DNA from: an uncultured Collinsella sp.
GTDB taxonomy: Bacteria > Actinomycetota > Coriobacteriia > Coriobacteriales > Coriobacteriaceae
Length of the DNA: 64,000 nucleotides
Assembly: GCA_900549745.1 (NCBI GenBank)
Contig: URPJ01000007.1
Span: 27,263-91,262 of the forward strand
Direction of reading: 5' to 3'
The notes under the pieces: model-generated
Database searches by the model: none
What the model was told of the DNA's origin: nothing
Seen by the model: the letters and a program-made list of their open reading frames with translations, nothing else
Program-made: the position numbers and the translations under genes
Part shown: positions 17,187 to 25,190 of the stretch, one piece after another
Position numbering within the stretch: position 1 is the stretch's first letter
Layout of the letters: each line of letters begins with the position of its first letter

Positions 17187-17481
17187 TCTCAATCTGTAAC
17201 ATCTGGATCCGTTTTTGGTCGCCAGCTGTTACAGATTGAGATGTTATTTTCCCGCCTGCCTATTTGTCTCAATCTGTAACAGTAAGAGTCGATTTGCGCG
17301 GCTAGATGTTACAGAACGAGACATTGGCTGCCTGCTTTTCCGTTTATCTCGATTTGTAACAGCTAGACCCAATTTGGGCGGCCAGATGTTACAGATTGAG
17401 ATTGTGTCGGTGGGCAAGTTTGTTTGTCTCAATCTGTAACAGATGGGGGGCCAAATAAGCTCTGCTTGTTACAGATTGAGA
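17187..17481. repeat. Eight 15-bp sites in alternating orientation, exactly 40 bp apart
   Basis: TCTCAATCTGTAACA starts at 17187, 17267, 17347 and 17427. Its inverse TGTTACAGATTGAGA starts at 17227, 17307, 17387 and 17467. Six copies are identical and two (17307 and 17347) differ at two bases each. The TGTTACA core and the outer GAGA are invariant. The 25-bp intervals have diverged but still show an 80-bp duplication history: those at 17282 and 17362 agree at about 18 of 25 bases, and the one at 17442 fits best when inverted. There is no indel in eight intervals. The array lies between the GntR-ABC operon and prfC. It is not a CRISPR: the repeats are short and alternate in direction, and no cas gene is near. 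Confidence 0.9.
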
Positions 17482-17573
17482 CAGTCTGCTGCAGAATACT
17501 TTCGATAACTAGCCGTTCACGTTCTGACTGATGAATTTGTCCTGATAGGCGCTCTAGAGCGAGGTTTCGCGGC

Positions 17574-17596
17574 TACAATAGTGCGGTTACAACGAC
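17574..17596 (+). promoter_or_regulatory. prfC promoter and start of leader
   Basis: TACAAT at 17574-17579 is the -10. GCGGTTACAACGAC at 17583-17596 follows at the expected transcript start. The same 14 bases stand at 53200-53213, also just after a -10 box, in front of a deformylase gene. Confidence 0.5.
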
Positions 17597-17626
17597 GTAA
17601 TGCACTCAATGCAAGAAAGGATCCGC

Positions 17627-19240
17627 ATGGCAAGCCTGTCGGATGAAATCTCGTCGCGCCGCACATTCGCGATCATCAGCCACCCGGACGCCGGTAAGAC
17701 CACACTTACCGAGAAGCTGCTGCTCTATACCGGCAGCATCCAGACTGCCGGCTCGGTCAAGGGCAAGAGCTCGGCCAAGCATGCCGTCTCGGACTGGATG
17801 GACATCGAGAAGGAGCGCGGTATCTCCGTTACCTCCTCGGTGCTGCAGTTCACCTACAACGGCGCCTGCGTCAACATCCTCGATACCCCCGGCCACCAGG
17901 ACTTCTCGGAGGATACCTACCGTACCCTTATGGCCGCCGACGCTGCTGTTATGGTCATCGACGGCGCCAAGGGCGTCGAGGCCCAGACCAAAAAGCTCTT
18001 TAAGGTCTGTACGCTGCGCCACATTCCCATCTTCACCTTTGTGAACAAGCTCGACCACGAGGCTCGCGACCCGTTTGAGCTCATGGAAGAGATCGAGAAC
18101 GTCCTGGGTATCAATACGTATCCCATGAACTGGCCGATCGGCAGCGGCCGCAACTTCCGCGGTGTGTTCGACCGTCAGACCCGTCGCGTCATTGCCTTTG
18201 AGGGCGACGGCCACGCCAACGCCACCAAGAAGGTCGCCGAGGTCGAGGCCGAGCTGGGCGATCCTTCCATGGACGAGCTCATCGGCGAGGAGAACCATAA
18301 GAACCTGATGGACGACATCGAGCTGCTCGATGGTGCCGGCGACGAGCTCGACCTGGATGCCGTGGCCTGCGGCAAGCTGAGCCCGGCGTTCTTTGGCTCG
18401 GCGCTCACTAACTTTGGCGTGGAGCCCTTCCTCAAGGAGTTCCTGCGTCTGGCCCCGACGCCGCGCGCCTACACCGACACGCTCACCAGCGAGCCGGTCG
18501 ATCCTTGCCGCGACGACTTTAGTGGCTTCGTCTTTAAGATCCAGGCCAACATGGACAAGAACCACCGCGACCGCATCGCCTTTGTGCGCATCTGCTCGGG
18601 CAAGTTCGAGCGCGGCATGGACGCCTTTCATATGCAGGGCAACCGCAAGCTCAAGCTGGCCACGGGCACCTCGATGATGGCCGACGACCGCGCCATCGTG
18701 GACGAGGCGTACGCAGGCGATATCGTGGGCCTGTTCGACCCGGGCATCTTTAGCATCGGCGACACCGTGTGTTCCGGCAAGCATCACGTGCAGTATCCGC
18801 AGATCCCGACGTTTGCCCCCGAGATGTTCGCTCGCATTACGCAGGTCGACACACTCAAGCGCAAACAGTTCGTGAAGGGCATGGAGGAGCTTGCCCAAGA
18901 GGGTGCCATCCAGATCTTCCGCGAGCTGGGTGCCGGCATGGAGAGCGTCATTGTGGGCGTGGTCGGCGTGCTGCAGTTTGAGGTGCTCGAGCGCCGTCTC
19001 AAGGCCGAGTACCGTGTTGAGGTTCGTCGCCAGCCGCTGCCCTATACGGACATCCGCTGGATCCAGAACGACCCCGACAGCATCGATATCCCGGGCCTTT
19101 CGCTCACGCGCGACACCCTGCGTGTCGAGGACATGCGCGGCGGTAAGCTGCTGCTGTTCACGAGCCCGTGGAACGTGGATTGGGCAACCGACCACAACCC
19201 CGACCTTATCCTGTCGGAGTTTGGCAACGTAGCGTTTTAA
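17627..19240 (+). CDS. prfC: Peptide chain release factor 3 (RF3)
   Basis: RF3 is the GTPase that recycles RF1 and RF2 from the ribosome after termination. The 537-residue protein has the P-loop SHPDAGKTTLTEK (18-30), switch region KERGISVTSS, DTPGHQDF, and NKLDHEARD for guanine recognition. EF-Tu-like domain 2 and the RF3-specific C-terminal domain follow. The ATG at 17627 follows AAAGGA; earlier in-frame codons lack a ribosome site. It is monocistronic, with a TACAAT promoter and a GC-rich hairpin after the stop. Confidence 0.96.
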   Translation: MASLSDEISSRRTFAIISHPDAGKTTLTEKLLLYTGSIQTAGSVKGKSSAKHAVSDWMDIEKERGISVTSSVLQFTYNGACVNILDTPGHQDFSEDTYRTLMAADAAVMVIDGAKGVEAQTKKLFKVCTLRHIPIFTFVNKLDHEARDPFELMEEIENVLGINTYPMNWPIGSGRNFRGVFDRQTRRVIAFEGDGHANATKKVAEVEAELGDPSMDELIGEENHKNLMDDIELLDGAGDELDLDAVACGKLSPAFFGSALTNFGVEPFLKEFLRLAPTPRAYTDTLTSEPVDPCRDDFSGFVFKIQANMDKNHRDRIAFVRICSGKFERGMDAFHMQGNRKLKLATGTSMMADDRAIVDEAYAGDIVGLFDPGIFSIGDTVCSGKHHVQYPQIPTFAPEMFARITQVDTLKRKQFVKGMEELAQEGAIQIFRELGAGMESVIVGVVGVLQFEVLERRLKAEYRVEVRRQPLPYTDIRWIQNDPDSIDIPGLSLTRDTLRVEDMRGGKLLLFTSPWNVDWATDHNPDLILSEFGNVAF

Positions 19241-19243
19241 CGC

Positions 19244-19279
19244 ATCGGCGCGGTGGCCCTGCGGGGCTGCCGCGCCGAT
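19244..19279 (+). terminator. Terminator-like hairpin after prfC
   Basis: ATCGGCGCGG (19244-19253) pairs perfectly with CCGCGCCGAT (19270-19279) three bases after the stop. The following bases are only weakly T-rich. Confidence 0.55.
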
Positions 19280-19396
19280 TGCTTGCCTGATGCCGCGTGA
19301 GCGGCTATCATACCCACCGTCGTCTCAAGACCGAGGCGTCCGAGCAGTTCGGGTCCGATATCCTGCTCGTTAAACCTAAAACCAAAGGAGTACATA

Positions 19397-20119
19397 ATGA
19401 TCAAGAAGGTCATGGAGGACTACAAGGTCCTGTTGCGGAGCATTCCCGCGGCAACGGTTTCGCTGTTTTTCGTGAGCGTCATCATGATGAACCTGCTGGC
19501 CAACAAGGAGCTCATCAGCCTGCCGTATCTGGCGCTCGACTGTGGCTTTGTGGTGAGCTGGGTTTCGTTTTTGTGCCAGGACATGATCTGCAAGCGCTTT
19601 GGCGCCAAGGCATCCATCAAAATCTCTATCCTCGCGCTGCTGGTCAACCTGGCCGTGAGTCTGTGCTTTTGGGCATGCTCGCTCACGCCCGGCATGTGGG
19701 GCGCCTACTACGACACGGGCATGATCGAGGTCAACACTGCCCTTAACGCCACCATCGGCGGCACCTGGTACGTGGTGCTGGGCTCTTCGCTGGCAATGCT
19801 CGTTTCTGCCGTGGTTAACTCCACGCTCAACCAGTCGCTTGGCCGTATGCTCAAAAAGAATAACTTTGCGAGCTTTGCCTTCCGCTCCTATGTGTCCACG
19901 GGCGTTGGCCAGTTTATCGACAACCTGGTCTTTGCCATTGTGGTGAGTCACACGTTCTTTGGCTGGACCTGGGTGCAGGTTCTTATGTGCTCGCTGACCG
20001 GCGCTGTTGCCGAGCTGCTGTGCGAGGTCTTCCTGAGCCCCGTGGGCTACAAGGTCGTGCGCGGCTGGGAGCGCGAGAATGTGGGTTCCGAGTACCTCGA
20101 GCGCCACGCAACCGCCTAA
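19397..20119 (+). CDS. VUT-family (YhhQ-like) membrane transporter
   Basis: This 240-residue protein with six or seven TM helices matches the VUT/YhhQ family. Proven members import queuosine precursors such as preQ0 and preQ1. The family features seen are a first TM with MMNLLANKE, a DCGFVVSWVSFLCQDMICKRFG segment and a late PVGYKVVRGWER tail. AAAGGAG precedes the ATG. A short-chain dehydrogenase gene follows after 9 bp, so they form an operon. No preQ1 riboswitch could be recognised in the 156-bp leader. Transport of a different vitamin or precursor is possible. Confidence 0.85.
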   Translation: MIKKVMEDYKVLLRSIPAATVSLFFVSVIMMNLLANKELISLPYLALDCGFVVSWVSFLCQDMICKRFGAKASIKISILALLVNLAVSLCFWACSLTPGMWGAYYDTGMIEVNTALNATIGGTWYVVLGSSLAMLVSAVVNSTLNQSLGRMLKKNNFASFAFRSYVSTGVGQFIDNLVFAIVVSHTFFGWTWVQVLMCSLTGAVAELLCEVFLSPVGYKVVRGWERENVGSEYLERHATA

Positions 20120-20128
20120 GGAGCAAGT

Positions 20129-20809
20129 ATGCGGGTTTTGATCACGGGCGCTTCGGGCGGTATCGGAGCCGCGTGCGTGCAGCGCTTTTTGGACGAGGGC
20201 CACGAGGTCGTGGGCTTTGATCTTTTGCCGGCGGCGATCAAACACGAGCGCTACCGCCATCTGATTGTTGATGTCCGCGAGCCTGACTCGTTTCCAGGTG
20301 ACCTTGAACCCCAGGTGATCGTGAACGTTGCCGGTACGCAGGATTCGGCCGACGACATCGCCGCCAACCTGTGTGGCACCATCAACGTGACCGAGCGCTA
20401 TGCCTTTGTGGGGGAGGGGCTTGCCGCCAAGCCGGCGCCGGCTATCAAATCCGTGGTCAATGTGGGGTCGGCGAGTGGGCATACGGGATCGGAGTTTCCC
20501 GCCTATGCCGCCAGCAAGGGCGGCGTTATCGCCTACACCAAGAACCTTGCAAACCGTCTGGCGCCGCAGGCCATCGCCAACAGTGTGGACCCGGGTGGCG
20601 TTATCACGCCGCTCAACCGTTGCGTGATGGAAGACGAACATCTGTGGAACCAGATTATGGAGCTCACGCCGCTTAGGCGCTGGGCCACTGCCCAAGAGAT
20701 TGCCGAGTGGATCTACTTTGTGGGCGTGACCAACCGGTTTATGACCGGGCAGAGCCTGCTGATCGATGGCGGCGAGGCCGGCCGCACACAATTTATTTGG
20801 CCCGAATAG
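20129..20809 (+). CDS. Short-chain dehydrogenase/reductase
   Basis: This 226-residue Rossmann enzyme has the NAD(P)-binding motif TGASGGIG (6-13), NVAG in the central sheet, the catalytic Ser region VNVGSASGHTG and the YAASKG motif that supplies Tyr and Lys. DPGGVITPL and the C-terminal LLIDGGEAG complete the classical SDR pattern. It is the second gene of an operon with the VUT transporter (AAGGAG before ATG). The substrate is unknown; cotranscription suggests it acts on the imported compound, which is inference. Confidence 0.9.
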   Translation: MRVLITGASGGIGAACVQRFLDEGHEVVGFDLLPAAIKHERYRHLIVDVREPDSFPGDLEPQVIVNVAGTQDSADDIAANLCGTINVTERYAFVGEGLAAKPAPAIKSVVNVGSASGHTGSEFPAYAASKGGVIAYTKNLANRLAPQAIANSVDPGGVITPLNRCVMEDEHLWNQIMELTPLRRWATAQEIAEWIYFVGVTNRFMTGQSLLIDGGEAGRTQFIWPE

Positions 20810-20813
20810 GAAA

Positions 20814-20846
20814 AGCGCCCGATGGGAAGCCGTCGGGCGCTATTTT
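20814..20846. terminator. Bidirectional terminator
   Basis: AGCGCCCGA (20814-20822) pairs with TCGGGCGCT (20833-20841), followed by ATTTTTG on the plus strand and TTTTCC on the minus strand. It serves the convergent SDR and ung genes. Confidence 0.8.
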
Positions 20847-20860
20847 TGATGTATCGGTTT

Positions 20861-21586
20861 TTAGCCGAGGCAAGTCCAGTTGACGGGGGTCGAGCCGTGC
20901 TGTTCGAGTAGCCGATTGGCAGCAGAGAAGGGGCGCGACCCCATAAAGGCAGGGAGTTCTGCCGTGGCACGGTTGGCCGAAAGCGGCGAGGGGTGCGTGG
21001 ATGCCAGGCAGAACTTGCCGGTTGCCTTGCCCGCCCCGGTTGCGGCGAGCTTGCCTTCAACCATCTGCTGGGCAAAGCGACCCCATGCCAAAAAGACGAC
21101 CGACTGGGGCAGCTGGCAGCAGCGTTCGATAACGTAGTCGGTGAGCGTGCTCCAGCCTAGTTTGGCGTGCGAGTTCGCGGCGTGTTCGCGCACGGTGAGC
21201 GTAGTGTTGAGAAGCAGGACTCCCTGTTGTGCCCATGGGGTTAGGTCTCCCGTGGCGGGAATGGGGCAGCCCAGATCGGCATTGAGTTCCTTGTAGATGT
21301 TGCGCAGGCTCGGCGGCAACTTGGTTTGCGTCGCGGGGACCGAGAACGACAGTCCCATTGCCTGGTTGGGTCCGTGATAAGGGTCTTGACCCAAGATGAC
21401 AACCTTGACCTGGTCGGCCGGCGTGTAGGCGAGGGCATTGAGGATGTCGTCTTGTGCTGGGTAGATAGTCTGCTCGGCACGCAAAAGGGCGATGCGCTCG
21501 AGCAGCTGGTTCGTAGTGTCACGTACCGGCTGCGGTGCATCGCCCAACCAAGTTGCTATGTTGCGGTCGCGGGTCGCGGCGTCCAT
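20861..21586 (-). CDS. ung: Uracil-DNA glycosylase
   Basis: Family 1 UDG removes uracil from DNA at the first step of base excision repair. The 241-residue protein has the water-activating motif GQDPYH (66-71, catalytic Asp68), the QGVLLLNTTLTVR strand, and the minor-groove loop HPSPLSA with its catalytic His. Length and motif order are standard. AAAGGAG lies before the ATG. It appears to be monocistronic. Confidence 0.97.
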   Translation of the reverse strand: MDAATRDRNIATWLGDAPQPVRDTTNQLLERIALLRAEQTIYPAQDDILNALAYTPADQVKVVILGQDPYHGPNQAMGLSFSVPATQTKLPPSLRNIYKELNADLGCPIPATGDLTPWAQQGVLLLNTTLTVREHAANSHAKLGWSTLTDYVIERCCQLPQSVVFLAWGRFAQQMVEGKLAATGAGKATGKFCLASTHPSPLSANRATAELPAFMGSRPFSAANRLLEQHGSTPVNWTCLG

Positions 21587-21674
21587 GGGGCTCCTTTACG
21601 TCAGATGCTCTGCTGGCATCTATTGTAAAGGCGCACCGGTTGCCTTTATGCCGCGGCTGTATGAAGAGTGGGGT

Positions 21675-22577
21675 CTACGAGACGTGCTCGGGCGCTCCTG
21701 CCATGCGAGCCTGTCCATGTGCGCGGAGGCGCGGAAGCTCGACGGTTGCTACCATGACGCCGGTGAGGATGAGGGCGGCGCCAAAGAAGGCGATGGGGCT
21801 CAGGACCTCGCCGACCAGGAAGAACGAAAAGACGGCGGAGCAGACCGGCTCGAGCGAGAAGGCGAAACCGGTGGTCTCGGCGGGCACGTGGGGCTGCACG
21901 AGCGTCTGGGTGATAAAGCCGTAGGCAGAGCAGATGAGCGCGAGGGCAACGACGACCACGATCTCGCTGGGCGTACTGGGAAGTGCGAAACCGCCAAAGA
22001 CGCATGCGGCAATGCCCGAGAACAGGCCGCCAAAGCCCAGCTGCCAAACGCCCAGGGACAGCGGATCGACTTCTTCGACAAAGCGCTTGGCCACGATAAT
22101 GTGGCTGGCATAGATAAAGGCCGAGAGCAGCATGATGATCGCGCCGGGATTCAGGCTGGTAAAGTCGGCGCCCGAGAGCAGCAGCATGCCGCAGGTGACG
22201 ATAGCCGTGCCGATGAGCACCTTGCGCTCGGGGGCGCGGCGCAGCAGGGCGGCGTTGGCAAACGGCACGATCACGACCGTCAGGCTCTGCAAAAAGCCGG
22301 CAGTGGAGGCAGAAGTGAGGCTGGAGCCCAAGCACATGCAGGTGAGCTCGGTTGCCATAATGGCGCCGATGATAGCGGCACGAACCATAAGGTCGCGGTT
22401 GATGCGGAACGCGCGCTTGTGGAAGAGCAGCAGACAGGCCACAAAGGCGATGATGCAGCGCAACGCGACGATGCTCGTGGCGTTCATGCTGTCCATGCCG
22501 ATCTTCATGAGGGGATACGAAAAGCCCCATGCGACGGGAACGGAAAATGAGAGCGCGATTGCTTTTTTGCGATCCAT
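21675..22577 (-). CDS. EamA/DMT-family transporter, LysR-linked
   Basis: This 300-residue permease has ten predicted TM helices in two EamA repeats (first WGFSYPLMKIGMDSMNA, second around residue 150). The C-terminal 20 residues are polar. AAAAGGAG lies before the ATG. It is divergent from a LysR gene with a 158-bp shared control region holding an AAAGCGAAT box. TGTTACAGAACG at 22589-22600, next to its ribosome site, matches 12 bases of one site in the 17-kb array. Export of a metabolite under LysR control is the likely role; the substrate is unknown. Confidence 0.88.
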   Translation of the reverse strand: MDRKKAIALSFSVPVAWGFSYPLMKIGMDSMNATSIVALRCIIAFVACLLLFHKRAFRINRDLMVRAAIIGAIMATELTCMCLGSSLTSASTAGFLQSLTVVIVPFANAALLRRAPERKVLIGTAIVTCGMLLLSGADFTSLNPGAIIMLLSAFIYASHIIVAKRFVEEVDPLSLGVWQLGFGGLFSGIAACVFGGFALPSTPSEIVVVVALALICSAYGFITQTLVQPHVPAETTGFAFSLEPVCSAVFSFFLVGEVLSPIAFFGAALILTGVMVATVELPRLRAHGQARMAGAPEHVS

Positions 22578-22640
22578 GGGACTCCTTTTGTTACAGAACG
22601 GTTTCGCACAAAGGATTCTGCTCTCAGATGTTGATGTAGT

Positions 22641-22658
22641 AAAGCGAATGTATCTTCA
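22641..22658. promoter_or_regulatory. Candidate LysR site shared with the 58-kb pair
   Basis: AAAGCGAAT (22641-22649) followed by TA and TTCA lies 64 bp before the EamA start. The same AAAGCGAAT with TA and TTCA stands at 58199, 60 bp before the second EamA gene, which also faces a related LysR gene. Confidence 0.5.
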
Positions 22659-22735
22659 GTATGATTAAGAAACGCTAAAGTAGGCGCGAAAAGCGCTGGC
22701 AAAACGTTTTACGGCTGCATTGATGTGGAGGCACG

Positions 22736-23602
22736 ATGGCATCGCGGTATCAGATTGTTTGTATGGTGGTCGACCGCGGCAGCCTTAAAGGCGCGGCGGA
22801 CGAGTTGGGCTATACGCAAAGTGCGGTGAGCCAGGCCGTCAAGGCGCTCGAGCGCGAGCTGGGCACCACGCTTATCGAGCGCGGAAAGCAGGGCGTTTCG
22901 CTTACGCGCGACGGTAAACAATATCTGCCGTACCTGCGCCAGATTGTGACCGCCGAGCTCGAGCTCGAGGGCAAGCGGCAGGAGCTGCTGGGGCTTTCGT
23001 CGACTGATATTCGCATCGCGACGTTTACCAACGTGAGTCGAACCGTGTTGCCGCGCGTGATCCGCGATTTTGGAGCCCTGCACCCGGGCGTACGCTTTAC
23101 CCTCAAGCAGGGCGATTACACGCGCAACGCCCAGTGGGTGCACGATGGCGTGGTTGATTTTTGCTTTACGGCACGCGGATTTACCGCTGGGCTCGAGAAG
23201 CGCGTGGTCTATCACGACGAGTTGGTGGCATTGTTGCCGGCCGCGCATCCGCTGACGGCAAAGGAAAAGGTGACACTCGCCGACCTGGCGTCCGAGCCGT
23301 TTGTACTGCTGGATGAGGGCGAACAGAGCCTGGTGCTCGATGCATTTGCGGCGCATGGGCTGTCGCCGCACGTGACGAGCGAGGTGACTGACGACTACAC
23401 CATCATGGCGATGGTGGAGGAGGGCCTAGGCGTGAGCATGCTCTACCGTCGTACTGTGGAGGGCATGCGAGCCGATATTCGTGTGCGGCCCATCGTGCAT
23501 GCCCCCTCGCGCGACGTGGTGGCCGCCTGGCGCAGCTGGGACACCATGCCTATCGCCACGAGGCGCTTTATCGACTATATGAGCTCGCATATTGTCAATT
23601 AA
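22736..23602 (+). CDS. LysR-family transcriptional regulator
   Basis: This 288-residue regulator has a winged HTH (residues 4-62: GSLKGAADELGYTQSAVSQAVKALE) and a periplasmic-binding-like effector domain. GDYTRNAQWVHDGVVDFCF and DDYTIMAMVEEGLGVSML recur, changed, in the LysR protein at 58258, so the two are paralogues. It starts at ATG 22736 after GGAGG. It faces an EamA transporter gene, and control of that gene is the simplest reading. The effector is unknown. Confidence 0.93.
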   Translation: MASRYQIVCMVVDRGSLKGAADELGYTQSAVSQAVKALERELGTTLIERGKQGVSLTRDGKQYLPYLRQIVTAELELEGKRQELLGLSSTDIRIATFTNVSRTVLPRVIRDFGALHPGVRFTLKQGDYTRNAQWVHDGVVDFCFTARGFTAGLEKRVVYHDELVALLPAAHPLTAKEKVTLADLASEPFVLLDEGEQSLVLDAFAAHGLSPHVTSEVTDDYTIMAMVEEGLGVSMLYRRTVEGMRADIRVRPIVHAPSRDVVAAWRSWDTMPIATRRFIDYMSSHIVN

Positions 23603-23629
23603 TGACTGTCGTGGCGTTGAGTGCGGTGT

Positions 23630-25012
23630 TTAGCGGGCTGTCGCTTTGGCTTGGGTGGCGCGATAGGTGCGTGCCGGGTGGCAAAGTAGTACCGCCACGA
23701 CCATAAAGAACGCCGTGGTGCCCAGGCTGATGGGGTAGACCATCATGATGTTCGCAAAGGTGCGGAAGTGCGGGAACACGCAGAACACCCAGTAGAAGCG
23801 GATGCCGCAGACGCAGATCATGGTGATGAGGGCGGGTGTGAGCGAGATGCCAAAGCCACGCAGGTAGCCTGACATGTTTTCGTAGAACATGCTAAAGGCG
23901 TACGCCGGGAAGATCGAGCACACGCGGATATAGCCGATCGAGACGATGTTGGGATCGCTGTTGAACAGCGACAAGATCTCGCGCCCCAGGCCGACAATAA
24001 CGATGATCGTGGTGAGCGCGACGATACCGCCTTCGACCAGGCAGGCCTTGAGCGTTTTGGTGCAGCGGTCGATCTGGCGGGCACCGTGGTTTTGTCCCAC
24101 AAAGGTGGTGCACGCCTGGCTAAAGCTGTTGAGCAGGTTGTAGCATACGTACTCCAAGCTCATGGCGGCGCTCGATGCCGCCATGACCTCGGTGCCCAGG
24201 CTGTTGATGGCGGACTGGATGATGATGTTGGCTACGGCAAAGACGGCGCTTTGGATGCCGGCTGGCAGGCCGATCTTGACGATGCGCTTGAGGGCGACGG
24301 GGTCGATAGCCAGGTCGCGCGGGGTGACGCGGACGACGGAGTCGGTCTTGAGCAGGCGGATAAAGAGCGTGGCGGCGCTGACAGTGTAGGCGATAGCGGT
24401 GGCGATGGCGACGCCCGCGACGCCCCAGTGGAGTATGGGGACAAAGATGAGATCCAGGCCAATGTTGAGGACGGTGGACACGGCAAGCGCCTGCAGCGGC
24501 ATGCGGGTGATGCCGACGGAGCGGAAGATCGCGGCCTCAAAGTTGTAAAGCAAGATCGAGGGCATGCTGAGCAAAAAGACGCGTAGGTAGAGCGAAGCGA
24601 GCGGCATGGTTTCGGCGGGAACGTTGAGCGCGGCGAGCATGGGCTCGGCAAAGATCTCGCCCAGTGCGATGACGACAAAGCCCACAAGTGCCATAAGAAT
24701 CGAGGTATGGACGGCGCGTTTGACCATGTTCTGATCGTTGCGGCCGATAGCGTTGGCGATGACCACGTTGGAGCCAAGCGACATGCCAATAAACAGGTTG
24801 AGCATAAGGCTGGTAAGCGGAACATTGGAGCCGACCGCCGCCATGGCGAGGGTTCCCTGGTCGCCCGAGAAGTTACCGATGATGACCGTGGCGATGAGGT
24901 TCGACAGTTGCTCCAAGATGCTCGTGGCGGCCACAGGGAAGGCGAACAGGGGAACATTGCGCCACAGCGATCCGGTGGTCATGTCAATGTGCTTAGATAC
25001 GGTGTCAGCCAT
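23630..25012 (-). CDS. MATE-family multidrug efflux transporter
   Basis: The 460-residue transporter has twelve TM helices in two six-helix halves, with typical NorM/DinF-like features (PLFAFPVAATSILEQLSN, then a second bundle from about 240). MATE proteins export cationic drugs or metabolites using Na+ or H+ gradients. No consensus AAGGAG precedes the ATG. Instead, TGTTAGAGATTGAGA, one base from the site repeated in the array at 17187-17481, ends four bases before the start codon. It is convergent with the LysR gene. Confidence 0.92.
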   Translation of the reverse strand: MADTVSKHIDMTTGSLWRNVPLFAFPVAATSILEQLSNLIATVIIGNFSGDQGTLAMAAVGSNVPLTSLMLNLFIGMSLGSNVVIANAIGRNDQNMVKRAVHTSILMALVGFVVIALGEIFAEPMLAALNVPAETMPLASLYLRVFLLSMPSILLYNFEAAIFRSVGITRMPLQALAVSTVLNIGLDLIFVPILHWGVAGVAIATAIAYTVSAATLFIRLLKTDSVVRVTPRDLAIDPVALKRIVKIGLPAGIQSAVFAVANIIIQSAINSLGTEVMAASSAAMSLEYVCYNLLNSFSQACTTFVGQNHGARQIDRCTKTLKACLVEGGIVALTTIIVIVGLGREILSLFNSDPNIVSIGYIRVCSIFPAYAFSMFYENMSGYLRGFGISLTPALITMICVCGIRFYWVFCVFPHFRTFANIMMVYPISLGTTAFFMVVAVLLCHPARTYRATQAKATAR

Positions 25013-25016
25013 ACGT

Positions 25017-25031
25017 TCTCAATCTCTAACA
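25017..25031. promoter_or_regulatory. Single near-copy of the 17-kb array site
   Basis: TCTCAATCTCTAACA matches the array consensus at 14 of 15 bases. It overlaps the place where the MATE ribosome binding site should be. By rough counting, such a match is expected about 0.006 times by chance in this window. Confidence 0.55.
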
Positions 25032-25073
25032 TGCTCTTTTGTGCTTATTTGCGCAGACGATGATACTCCTAAT

Positions 25074-25137
25074 CGCCTAGTCATTGGGGACGTTCTAAAA
25101 CGATTACTCATTCAAGAACGTCCCCAATGACTAGGCG
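25074..25137. repeat. GGGGACGTTCT hairpin (class 2), 23-bp perfect arms
   Basis: Arms 25074-25096 and 25115-25137 pair without mismatch around an 18-nt loop. The inner arm and loop match the hairpin at 1120-1167, while the outer arms differ. It ends 12 bp before the -10 box of rlmA. Confidence 0.85.
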
Positions 25138-25149
25138 GGGAAGGCGTGC

Positions 25150-25155
25150 GACAAT
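25150..25155 (+). promoter_or_regulatory. -10 box of rlmA
   Basis: GACAAT lies 35 bp before the ATG. The -35 position falls in the right arm of the preceding palindrome. Confidence 0.4.
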
Positions 25156-25190
25156 GGTGGGCGTTGTGTTGTTCGCGCTAAGGAGTTGCC

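Noticed and set aside
17187..17481. CRISPR array
   Set aside because: Repeats are only 15 bp, alternate in orientation, and the intervals are related to each other rather than unique. No cas gene is in the window.
17606..19195. 529-residue reading frame opposite prfC
   Set aside because: It is the antisense shadow of a strongly conserved gene in GC-rich DNA, with no ribosome site and no family motif.
19280..19396. preQ1 riboswitch before the VUT transporter gene
   Set aside because: The A-rich tail near the ribosome site is suggestive, but no preQ1 class consensus or pseudoknot could be matched.
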